Source of the DNA: Halisarca cf. caerulea
Taxonomy: Eukaryota; Porifera; Demospongiae; Chondrillida; Halisarcidae
Assembly (NCBI GenBank): GCA_963170055.1
Contig: CAUJGJ010000402.1
Location: 5,001-15,000 of the forward strand
DNA: 10,000 nucleotides
Direction of reading: 5' to 3'
Below the pieces are notes generated by a model. That model was not told the DNA's origin, searched no databases, and was given only the letters and a program-made list of their open reading frames with translations. Every line of letters begins with the position of its first letter. The stretch's first letter is position 1. Positions 1-9,400 of the stretch are shown here, piece by piece. The translations under genes were made by a program, and so were the position numbers.

Positions 1-35
1 ACACACACACACACACACACACATACACACACGCG

Positions 36-77
<42 letters not shown>

Positions 78-517
78 ATGTACACATTTACTCTCATACA
101 CACTTATACACACCACACACATGCACGCACATGCACGGGCACATATATACATACATACACACACCTGTCACACCTCTTCCTCTCTCCCTCCTTCCCCCTT
201 CCTTTTCTCCCTCCCTCCCTCCCTCCACACACGTACACACATACACACGTACACACGCACACACGCCTCTCATACCTTTCTCTCCCTCCTTCTCTCTCTC
301 CCTTCCTCCATCTCTCTTTCTTTCTTCCTCTCTCACACATACACACACACACACACCACACACATACACACACATGTCACACACATGCATGCACGCACAC
401 GCAAACACATGCATACACACACACACACACGCACACACACACACACACTCACACACACACACACAAACACATGCACACACAAACACATGCACACGCACGC
501 ACAAACACACACACACA

Positions 518-552
<35 letters not shown>

Positions 553-1130
553 GTACACATACACATGCAGACACAGGCACATACACACACCTTTCACACA
601 TCTCTCTCCCTCCCTCCTTCCTCCTTCCTTTTCTCCCTCCCTCCCTCCCTTCCCCCCACACACGTACATACACGCACATGTACACACACACGCACGCATA
701 TACGCACACCATATACACACGCATGCCGTGCACACACACACACACACACATACACACACACACACACGTACACGTACACACGCACACACACCTCTCATAC
801 CTCTCTCTCCCTTCCTCCCTCCCTCCACACATGTACACACATACACACGTACACACACACACACCTCTCATACCTCTCTCTCTCTCCCTCCCTCTCTCCC
901 TTCCTCCCTCCCTCCCTCCATCTTTCTTTCTTCCTCTCTCACACATACACACACACACCACACACATGTACACACATACACACACATGTGACACACACGC
1001 ATGCACGCACACGCAAACACACACACACACATACACACTCACACACACACACACAAACACACACACACAAACACATGCACACACAAACACATGCACACGT
1101 ACGCACAAAAACACACACACACATACACAG

Positions 1131-1179
<49 letters not shown>

Positions 1180-1222
1180 CACACACACACACACCACACA
1201 TGTACACACATACACACTTACA

Positions 1223-1316
<94 letters not shown>

Positions 1317-1507
1317 ACACATACACACGCACGTATACACACCTCTCACATATCTCTCTCCCTCCCTCCTTCACTCCTTCCCTCCCCCTCCCCCCACATG
1401 CATACACACATACACACACCTCTCTCCCTCTCTCCTTCCCCCTTTCTTTTCTCCCTCCCTCCCTCCCTTCCCCCCACACACGTACACACACATGCACGCC
1501 ATGCCGT

Positions 1508-1586
<79 letters not shown>

Positions 1587-1600
1587 ACCACCACCACATC
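1..1600. repeat. Compound (CA)n/(CT)n/(CCCT)n microsatellite array
   Basis: Almost every base is A or C, interrupted by pyrimidine blocks (CT, CCCT, CTTT) at about 173-226, 266-334, 591-657, 791-826, 864-939, 1342-1396 and 1419-1473. The longest uninterrupted (CA)n run is about 77 nt at 1509-1585, followed by a short (CCA)n tail to about 1597. The array continues off the left edge. The G bases are mostly in recurring variants such as CACGTACAC, CATGCAC and CACGCAC. Long open frames cross this tract on both strands only because CA repeats encode Thr-His and TG repeats encode Val-Cys; none looks like a gene. Confidence 0.97.
180..1485. repeat. About 600-bp higher-order repeat inside the microsatellite
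   Basis: Non-trivial landmark strings recur at a nearly constant distance. CCCTCCACAC followed by a variant of ACGTACACAC begins at 221 and again at 821 (offset 600). TCTTTCTTTCTTCCTC lies at 315 and 921 (606). GCATGCACGCACACGCAAAC lies at 387 and 999 (612). AAACACATGCACACG lies at 481 and 1085 (604). A CCATGCCGTGCAC-like string closes both units, near 722 and 1500, the second unit being lengthened by CA expansion. The tract is therefore at least two diverged copies of a composite unit, not one random slippage product. Confidence 0.75.
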
Positions 1601-1744
1601 CCACTGCAAATTGCTATATGGATAGAATTAGAGTATTGTGCCACACATACTTGTTGCATTGGTGTTATAGCCTAATTTTCATTGACTGTGTGTGTTTTCT
1701 GTCGTGTTTATGTATCAGTCATTTTGTAGAATGTTCAAGTTTTG

Positions 1745-2190
1745 CCACCCATGCGTGTCAGCGCAGCGTATCGTGTATTCCCCGAAAAATTCCGTATACC
1801 GCACACATTGTTGAAAATGGCCGATTTCCCCGAGGCAGGTTATAGCCGCTCACGTTTTACGAAGAGACCGCTTTCCGCTATATAGTTAATATCACTCTCA
1901 GACTGTCGTATCGATAATCTAAGGTGGCCATAAAGTGATCGCTTTCTTTTCCTAGGAGGAGTTACCGGACAAAGGATTGTAAAGGAAAAGCCGTATATTT
2001 GTCCGCTTTCGATCGTAAACTAAATATGGCGCCTCGTAGCCAAGTACGGGCAAATTTCTAAAATCCTTCATTTCGAAAGCAAACGGAGAGAAACCCCTTC
2101 GAGGTCACCCACCGAATAGCGCTAGGAACGTTGTTAAAAGTCCGCTGCGAATTCTTCGGACGGTTGGTTAGATTAGTGCGAACAAAAAAT
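1745..2190. promoter_or_regulatory. CpG-rich island, candidate promoter or first-exon region
   Basis: I count about 37 CG dinucleotides in this stretch of roughly 450 bp, against only two or three in the next 800 bp. In animal genomes with germline CpG methylation such islands usually mark unmethylated promoters, but I see no TATA box, convincing initiator or coding frame, so strand and target are unknown. A start codon in good context (AAATATGGCG, ATG at 2026) opens a frame of only 11 codons, with a possible donor GTACGG at 2044. On the minus strand ATGGAG followed by GTAGGC (near 2195) is also donor-like. Alternatives are a recent insertion that has not yet lost its CpGs, or part of an exon I cannot recognise. 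Confidence 0.45.
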
Positions 2191-3016
2191 CGGCCTACCT
2201 CCATTATAATAAGATTACTTACAAGAAGAATCAGCTAACTAGAAAGGTTCAATATTCAAATAATTTTAAAATACACCCACTCCTTTGAAGACAGCTCCTA
2301 TAATAATATTATTTTCATTTTGATTACTTGACAATAATTCCACATTGCCACCTGTAACCTGCAATAATACACTGCAGTGTATGTCATGTATAAGCTCATT
2401 ATTACAGTCGGCAATCAATATGTATAGCAATTACACTCAATACCAGCTCAATCAGACTATATAACATTAGTCTCCCAATATCAGCTCAGTGGCAAATAAA
2501 TTTACAAGTCTGCCTGCATATGAATATTCACAATTTGCATCAAATATGAACAAACAATTTGGTATTACAATTCACAGGTATAGTCAAGATAAACTCATAA
2601 TCAAGTATCAATTCTATAAAAAAATATCTCAGACATACCCACAAATATAGTCACAAGAGCACACCCACCCACCATGCACATGATCTCACCAATTAGGATA
2701 CCATGAATGGATAATATCTACCCCTTTGTATTGCTACAGTTTATTGTTTCTTATTGGCCCCACAATCATTAAAAGAAACTCTACCCCACAGACATCAAAA
2801 CTACAATCATGTGTCACATGGCAGGCATACACTGTAATTCTGAAGCTTCCCTCCAAAATTATCATCCTAGCTAGAACCCTGATGCATTATGTCATATTGG
2901 GTTCACAATACATGTAAATGTGCAGTCTGACAATATTAACAATATGCGAGGTAGGAAAATGTGTATACAGTATACCATTCTCTGACTATATTATATTAAC
3001 TGAATCTCAACATATA
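2191..3016. other. AT-rich non-coding stretch, no gene seen
   Basis: This stretch is CpG-poor and AT-rich with stops in all frames. The longest open frame (2726-2917, plus strand, 63 codons) has no recognisable domain and ordinary intergenic composition. The only structure I noted is the palindrome at 2367-2382. Confidence 0.6.
2367..2382. repeat. Perfect 16-bp palindrome
   Basis: ATACACTGCAGTGTAT is exactly self-complementary with no spacer. It could be a dimeric protein-binding site or chance; nothing nearby assigns a role. Confidence 0.6.
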
Positions 3017-3028
3017 GGGTGTATAAAA

Positions 3029-3044
3029 ACCATTTAAAAATGGT
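3029..3044. repeat. Short inverted repeat flanked by GGGTGTA direct repeats
   Basis: Arms ACCATTT and AAATGGT are separated by AA. Direct copies of GGGTGTA flank the hairpin at 3017-3023 and 3049-3055. It may be a small insertion scar, but it is too short to classify. Confidence 0.4.
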
Positions 3045-3144
3045 AAAAGGGTGTAGGAGTGACACAGGATCGTGCAAAAAACCATTATCAAAAAAGGATT
3101 CTCCAAAAACACTTGGAACAAGGGTAAGTTGCAAAATCGGTACA

Positions 3145-3235
3145 GGGCTAGGTGGGCAAAGGGCAAGACAGGCATAGGGCTAGACGAGCATAGGGCTACA
3201 CATACATGAGGCTAGACGGGTATAGGGCTAGACAG
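3145..3235. repeat. 16-bp minisatellite, about 5.7 copies
   Basis: Units begin at 3145, 3161, 3177, 3193, 3209 and 3225 (the last truncated) with no indels between them. The consensus is close to GGGCTAGACGGGCATA. The unit at 3193 is the most diverged. The block is locally more GC-rich than its surroundings. Confidence 0.88.
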
Positions 3236-3337
3236 AGTTTAGTTGGACTGAGTGCACACTGCGCAAATTCCTACATCCCGCATGTGCAGCACATTATACA
3301 GTACATATGTTTTCATGTTTTCCGTGTCAATCCTACA

Positions 3338-3361
3338 TATGGAGTACTACCATACTCCATA
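3338..3361. repeat. Hairpin, 9-bp arms
   Basis: TATGGAGTA and TACTCCATA are perfect reverse complements separated by six bases. No coding context is present. It may be a relic of a small inverted-repeat element or chance. Confidence 0.5.
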
Positions 3362-3743
3362 ATATGCTCAGTATAAGTGTCTTTTCATGTACATAGTACA
3401 GGACTGTAGCAAACACTTCTGTCGCAGAGACAAAAGATTGAAGCATTCTGAATGCAAAGGGTCGGTTGTATACTGGAAGTGTTGTGGTCCATATGCGTGA
3501 GGTTAAACAACAGAATGATCAAAAGTACTATAATATTACACAACAGCTGTGCCATTTAGTTACAAAAACCTTTGGTTATAGCCAAAATAGCATAACATTT
3601 TAGGATTAGGTCAAGGACTTGCATGTATTAAAATGCTCGATAAGATGATGTCGTTTTTGCTTAATACCACAATGCCATGACAATTTAGTCATTATGATAG
3701 GTATGTTTCTTTGAAAAGAAACCAAAATGGTGTCAGGAAAAGG

Positions 3744-3761
3744 CAGTGATCCAGATCACTG
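3744..3761. repeat. Near-perfect palindrome, 8-bp arms
   Basis: CAGTGATC and GATCACTG are separated by CA. The site is palindromic apart from its two central bases and could be a dimer-binding site. No role can be assigned. Confidence 0.5.
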
Positions 3762-3963
3762 TGAAAATAAGGGATAACCCTTTCTGACGTGAACAAAATG
3801 CATTATCAAGCCTTAAAACATTCAATTTGAAGGTTATGTTTTGATCTTAGACTATTACTGGCAAGATGGCATGCTACCAAATGCGTCTATTCTATAATTA
3901 TATTATAATACTGGGCTTAGTCATAAAAGAAGTTGTCAGATGTTGTACTGCATCACTGAAATA

Positions 3964-4154
3964 CAGTAGTACCCATTTGTGAGAGGCCGCCCTTATAGGA
4001 ACTAGTGAAAGGTGGTCTCTCAAAGAAGTGGTCTCTGACTAGGGGGAAGTTAGTATGGGACATACCTACAGTAACTACATTTGTGGTAAGCAAAGTCAGT
4101 CTTACAAAAGAGGTGGTCTTTCACGAGGGTGGTTTCTCAGAAGGGGTACTACTG
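3964..4154. mobile_element. MITE-like element with CAGTAGTACCC ends and TA target site
   Basis: The element starts CAGTAGTACCC and ends with the exact complement GGGTACTACTG, with TA immediately outside each end (3962-3963 and 4155-4156). Beyond the first 11 bp the terminal repeats remain alignable with mismatches for roughly 20 more bases. The interior repeats a GGTGGTCTCTCA-like motif several times (near 4011, 4028, 4111, 4129). At 191 bp it cannot encode a transposase, so it is a non-autonomous element. TA duplication and CAGTA-type ends fit the Tc1/mariner-pogo (IS630) superfamily; that assignment is inference. An open frame crossing its right half (4055-4285) is not considered a gene. 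Confidence 0.82.
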
Positions 4155-4156
4155 TA

Positions 4157-5280
4157 AAGATCTTAAGGATAGTTTTTGCAAAAAGTGGGGCATCCATGGC
4201 AGCCCCAGATGCCCCTATTTGTATGCCAATGCTTGGGAAGATATACCCATTCTTGTTGCATGCATTCCTTTCACTGCAGTATTAATTTCTTGCTGAGACA
4301 TACATAGGTTGTAAAATTGGCCAAAAAAAGTTGTCAATAATATAAGAATGCTGGATGTTTGACAATGTGATTGTTCACATGTGCTATACAATATACGCAA
4401 TACAATACTATACACACTGATTTTGTCAAATCACATCGACATGGACATGGTTGAGGTAACCATACTTTTTATCATTTTAAAAGTTGTCGATTATATATAC
4501 ATCATTATAATTATCATTCCTCACTGATTGAAGCAAACTAGGTTCAACACCAGCTGCAGCTTTAAAATTAAGACCTAGCTGAATCAACTATATATAATAT
4601 TGATAGCGTCTTTGAGTTTGCATATGCATGCTTCTAAATACCTATCAAGCTAGTATTAGATATGCCTTTATAATTTTGCTTAGACATGTGCATTTAAAAC
4701 AGAAATTTCATGACCTTCAGCACTAAGGTGAGGAAAATAAAACTTATTTGTAATATGTCAAAATTCTCATGTTCTCTCAGGTTGTGCTCTTATGCACTGC
4801 AACAATTAAAACTAGTCCAGATACTCATATTAGGGCATGGGGTCTAGCAGATACATTTAACTAATAATTATTTAAAATTAACATGTGAATTTACCTATAG
4901 ACAAACAACACAAGAGAAATGGTATAGATACTCCAACTTGGTGTTAGTTATTATTGAGATTAGTTTGAGAAAATGTGCAGTTCAACATTACATATACATG
5001 CATAAAATTAATCCTAAGCAATGTTCATGTGAAAAAAACTAAATTACTATTAGTATCATCGAATATGAAAACACCACAATATGTACCGGACCATACAGAA
5101 ATTAAAGAACTTCTGTTTGATTCCCACCTTGTCAAATACTAATAATCATGCAATGTTACTCTGCTGCATTTGATTGTATAGTAAAAGTGTGGAGGCACAT
5201 GTAAAAAGAGGCGTGCAAGTATTTTTAATTATATAATTATAATTATTATTATTCTCTGATTGCATCCTGGTTTGCAAACT
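4157..5280. other. AT-rich non-coding stretch, no gene seen
   Basis: No convincing exon, RNA gene or further transposon end was found. Short open frames at 4215-4415 and 5146-5352 (minus strand) read as low-complexity or random peptides. An AT-only run lies at about 5221-5253. Confidence 0.55.
4187..4215. repeat. Imperfect hairpin, 8-bp GC-rich arms
   Basis: GGGGCATC and GATGCCCC are perfect complements separated by 13 bases, in otherwise AT-rich DNA about 30 bp right of the MITE-like element. The arms could form a stable hairpin in RNA. There is no further evidence of function. Confidence 0.4.
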
Positions 5281-5281
5281 G

Positions 5282-5288
5282 TATAAAT
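5282..5288 (+). promoter_or_regulatory. TATA-like box, possible core promoter of the toxin-like gene
   Basis: TATAAAT is followed by a short GC-richer stretch, the spacing expected for a transcription start near 5310. From there to the donor at 5429 the plus strand contains no ATG, and none occurs between the 3' splice site at 6354 and the ATG at 6366. That is what a clean spliced leader would look like. A single TATA-like heptamer in AT-rich DNA is weak evidence alone. Confidence 0.28.
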
Positions 5289-5311
5289 GAGGGGTTGGGG
5301 CAAGCATACAG

Positions 5312-5428
5312 GCCATCCAATCTAAGCTTTGGTGATTAGTTTTACAACTCACCTGTTGTTAAACTTGGGACCCAATCATCTGAGAATTCTACAGGATTGC
5401 CTACTGAAAACTGTCTTGTGCTTACAAG
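5312..5428 (+). other. Possible non-coding leader exon of the toxin-like gene
   Basis: The right end is a near-consensus 5' splice site (ACAAG then GTGAGT at 5429). The left end is only estimated from the TATA-like box. An alternative is an internal exon starting after the AG at 5338-5339: 5340-5428 is then open in one plus-strand frame for 29 codons. The minus strand also has a consensus donor here (CAG then GTGAGT, at about 5352), so the direction of transcription is not settled. Confidence 0.25.
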
Positions 5429-6354
5429 GTGAGTGAAATACCTGCATGCCCACTTGCTGTACATAAACAGTTCAATAGGGCATGCTCCTACCTGGCGAGA
5501 TTGTGCAGGCTTCCACCAACACATCCAACGAAGTGTACGTATATGGCTGCATAGCTATAGTTTGATGCTAAGTTCACTTGGGCCAAATATATTATTACAG
5601 CAAAAAATATATATATTAAATCACAAAAAAAATTTATGTTAAAAAATATAAAAATACTCGTGAATGCAATGCCATCTATTCAATAATATTAAATTATACT
5701 ATTAGAGAATTATAAAATGAAATCTAAATAATTTTATAGGCCAATTAATCCACTTCAGAAAGAGATTTTGTTGGTAAGGTTGAATGGAGTTCCAGGCATC
5801 AAAATTGTTTGCACTCATACAGTAACTGTAAGCATTCAAAAACTACAATATTTAGAAACCAATAAAACACTTCTAGAATCACTTGAATGAAATAGCATTT
5901 GATACATTCTGTTCATCCAAAAAATTCATTGATGCATCCATTTTGCTTGTTTTGCAAAACATAATTTCAAATCACCTGTACACCATTAAAATAAGTTTAT
6001 ATGGACATGACCTTCGGTCACATAAAAAGGTTCAAAATAATGCAACACAAATGGTAATTTTCAACTTGTGGAAGAGGTTTATCATTCGGACCCCCAAAAA
6101 TTGTATAAGGACAAATTTCTATAGATAGTGTGACACCTATTTTGTTTTCATGTCATTAATCATTTTAATATAATGACTTCATTACACATAATTTGGTTAT
6201 ATTCTATCATACGAGCCTGTAATCTGGATAACAATATACCACATATCCCCCCCACACACACATGTACACACAAACATAAACACAAGCACATATACAAACA
6301 CTCACACCCAAAACATAATACTTATTATCTTGTAATGTCTTGATATCTTTGCAG
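5429..6354 (+). other. Inferred 5' leader intron
   Basis: It runs from GTGAGT at 5429 to TTGATATCTTTGCAG ending at 6354. The interior is very AT-rich (A-rich runs near 5600-5650) with a short CA-rich patch at 6248-6310. A second acceptor-like site (TTTTATAG ending at 5739) opens a plus-strand frame to a stop at 5888, so an extra alternative exon is possible. The pairing of these splice sites is inferred. Confidence 0.3.
6341..6354 (+). promoter_or_regulatory. Probable 3' splice site before the large coding exon
   Basis: TGATATCTTTGCAG is a T-rich run ending in CAG, 11 bases before the ATG at 6366. An in-frame TAA at 6333-6335 lies inside the would-be intron, so the coding frame cannot extend leftward without splicing. 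Confidence 0.5.
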
Positions 6355-6365
6355 CAGTCCCAATC

Positions 6366-6431
6366 ATGCAGCATTTGCAATGGATTGTTACATTGCTGCT
6401 ATCATCAATGGTACTATCAACTCAATACAGT
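6366..6431 (+). other. Signal peptide coding segment
   Basis: The first residues read MQHLQWIVTLLLSSMVLS, a short N-region followed by a Leu/Val-rich core and small residues. Cleavage is plausible after Ser18 or Ser22. It directly precedes the start of the protease domain, so the mature protein would begin with that domain. Confidence 0.75.
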
Positions 6432-9400
6432 AAACAAATCATTGCTATTGTTGGCAATGAGGATGCTGTGAATCAAGCAGGAAAATACCTATTTGACAAA
6501 AATCCTGGAATATCGCAAGTTGTAAAATGGTATCCAACTGACACCACTGATCCCTCCCAAGGGGGTCAATTTCGCTTGGTAGAATGGAACCCAACCGCAG
6601 GTGCTGGAGGGAAGGGTGACTTTGTAGACAAAACAACTGGCACACCTCCCACACCAGTGGCAATTGATGATCTACCTCATGGCGGGCGTCTACAGGTAGT
6701 AGGTCATGGAAGGCTGAATAAGGCAACAAATAAAATTACAATGGGTGGAATGGATGCTTTACAGCTATCTACAGCTCTCAAATCCCTCCCTAGTGATGGT
6801 ACAGCTGGTGCCATCAAGCGTGTCAGCTTAGTGGGATGCAGTGTGGGTGAATTGAATTCGGATGGAACAACTTTTGTTGGTGATAGATTCCCTGAAGTTT
6901 TGCTACGTGATATGAGGAACACTGTGGATGAGGTAAGCTCACGTACTGGCATTGTGGGTGTTGACTCCACTGGGAGAAAAGTGTATGGGGAACAAACAGC
7001 AAAAGGCACAGTGTGGAGGCCCAAAGAAGGGGCTATCACAAAAACTGTCATTAGTCTAGATGACATGGGTGATGTTCATCGCAGTGAACAGAAAATCAGC
7101 CATGATACTGAAACATATACAAGCCCTACAGCTTTGTCAAAAAACTTCAAAACCATTGGAGGCAGTTTAGAACTGGAAGAGACAGGAGCGGCAGCTAATG
7201 CTGAGCATGTCAAGCTGACCAATGATGATCTCTTTGATGTTATAAGTTCAGTTGCCAAAGAGCACTTCCAAACAGTGCCTGAAGATCCCAATTGGGATAC
7301 AAGAGTTGAAAAAGAACGACTTGTTAGAGTGCTTGATGAAGGAGTACCAAAAGATGTTACATTAAAAATAAGAGAATTCAGCAGTTATGATGAATTAACA
7401 CAGGAAATTAAACAGTGGGGTAAAACTGGATTTGAGTTTCCCACCTTAGACAAGACAACAAAAACTTGGACAACTACAGATAGCACAGGAGCACCACTTG
7501 CAGACAAACATGTATACTATCGCTATGGTGACTTTGTGTACAGGTTGAAAGTTCAGTCTGCTTTGCAGCCAAAGGGACCACCAAGGGGTCTGGATCCATT
7601 CTACACAGGTTTCAAAGGAGTTATTGTAAATGAAGATCCAAATGGAGGACCAACTAAAAACATCGGACTGGATTTGACACAATACAAGTTTGGTGATGCC
7701 TACCATCAAATGCAGCCTAAAACTGATAACAATTTCTTCTCTGACGCTCGTAAGTGGATGAGTGGTGAACACTCGCAGATAGGAACAACCAAAACCAATG
7801 CCATAAACGGTGAAACCACTATTGCTATGTTTACATCTGAAGCAATTCGTGACTACAGAGCTCATGTCACCAATAAGCTCAGTCTGGATTTGAATGCACA
7901 TGTACGAACATTTGACAGAAATGTGTTCTTCAAAGGTCATCCAATAGGACGTGGTCAAGCTGGTCCTGCCAGAGAACATGGAAATAGAGAGGGCTTCTAT
8001 GAGACTAGAACAGGCAAACCAAAGACTACCTACAAAGTACTAGCAATAAAAAATCTAATGGGATCACTCCTTCAGCAATGGGCAGATGCTGGGTTCAAAG
8101 ATAGTGCTCGAAGTGTCCGAAAGCGCCCTACTGACAGTACATCAACAGAAACAACTAATCAAGCTAAACAAATCAGATTAATTGATGGACTTAAGGAAAG
8201 CCTTAAAGACGTGATGGCAAGTGATCACTATACAGGTTCAAGATTTATCGAAACCAATAGAGTTATAGCAGGACCACTCTTTGAAGGACCTTATGATGCT
8301 AGAGAGGTAGAGGAGCCTCAGACAGAGTCAGTTGAGAATGAAGTTAATGAGTATCATGAAGCAGAAGATCTTAGCTTGCCACTGCAAGCATCACATGCAA
8401 TGCAGAGAGACCAGCTTTATGTCAGCAAGGAGATTGCCAAATCTGTGGAAGCACAAGAAGTTGCTACAGGAAAAAGTTTCGAGGTCGACGAAGATTCCAT
8501 TACAGCCGAAGACGGGAAGGTTACCTATGAAATCTATGAACCATCAGATCCTGCATCTCGTCACAATGTAGAAACTGATTTAGATGAATCCAAAATGACT
8601 TCAAAGGATCTAATGGATGAAATGCATGAACAAGCTCAAAGTTTACAACAACAAAGGGAAGGAGCAGCGGGGAAGATCAACAAAGGTCTGTCCATCTATG
8701 GAGCAGTCATGGGTATCAAAGGAACAGTTGAAGCATTTGAAAGGGGAGACATCTTGCATGGTTCCATCAACCTGGCCCAAACCCTCCACGGACTTGGGGA
8801 ATTGAGTGGATTAAACCAAAAGATATACAAGGCAGCCGGGAAAGCTGTTGGAAAGATTGCTAGCAAAACAGTTGGCCGTATCAGTGAAACAATTGGTCAA
8901 GTAGTTGGGGAGGATGCTGGTCAACTAATTGCTGGAGAGGGATCAGAGCTTCTGTCTACGATTGGAGAAGTCGGAGAAGTATTTGAAGACATACCAATAG
9001 TAGGGACAGCATTTGGCATTTACAACATATACGAGGACCTCCAACAGCACACTGTTATTGGTTATGTTGATGCTGGTCTTGACACTCTTATTACAGTTCT
9101 GGGATTGCTGGGACCAGAAGCTGAACCATTTGTGATTGCATTAACTATCATACGTTTAGGAATAGACAGTTTCTACACTGACATCAAGAAGGAGCTGGAC
9201 TCCCTCCCTGCTGATGCCAGCACTGGACAGGTAGTTGTGGCTGTACTTAAAGGTATAGGTGAAGCCATTCTTGACATAGCGGACACTCTTACTGGAGGTA
9301 TATATTCAGCGCCTTTTAAGGTTGAAAAATTAGAGAAACAATATGAAGAAAATCAACAGTTCTTGAGACAAATCGCTGACTATCACAATTATTTCAAGGT

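Larger units (their letters stand above)
3236..3961. other. AT-rich non-coding stretch, no gene seen
   Basis: I find no coding frame, RNA gene or mobile-element end here. It contains the two small inverted repeats listed at 3338 and 3744. Confidence 0.55.

Noticed and set aside
78..1845. Long plus-strand open frames rich in Thr and His, and minus-strand frames rich in Val and Cys
   Set aside because: They are translations of CA/TG dinucleotide repeats with pyrimidine blocks. All frames are open at once and nothing resembles a protein domain.
2726..2917. 63-codon plus-strand open frame
   Set aside because: No domain, no splice context and composition like the surrounding intergenic DNA.
3145..3235. 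CRISPR-like array
   Set aside because: Units are 16 bp, directly abutting and without unique spacers, in eukaryotic DNA; this is a minisatellite.
4055..4285. 76-codon plus-strand open frame
   Set aside because: It starts inside the MITE-like element and runs out through its right terminal repeat, so it is a by-product of repeat sequence.
5740..5890. Possible plus-strand exon after TTTTATAG, continuing the 5340-5428 frame in phase to a stop at 5888
   Set aside because: The phase match is suggestive but the acceptor is weak, the peptide is not recognised, and joining it to the 6355 exon does not reach the signal-peptide frame. Left as an alternative only.
6248..6310. CA-rich patch upstream of the gene as a copy of the left microsatellite
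   Set aside because: It is short and interrupted (CACATGTACACACAAACATAA and similar) and shares no landmark string with the composite 600-bp unit; treated as ordinary simple sequence in the intron.
6445..7979. Several minus-strand open frames of 70-177 codons
   Set aside because: They lie antisense to the well-supported toxin-like gene and show no domain or start-site support.
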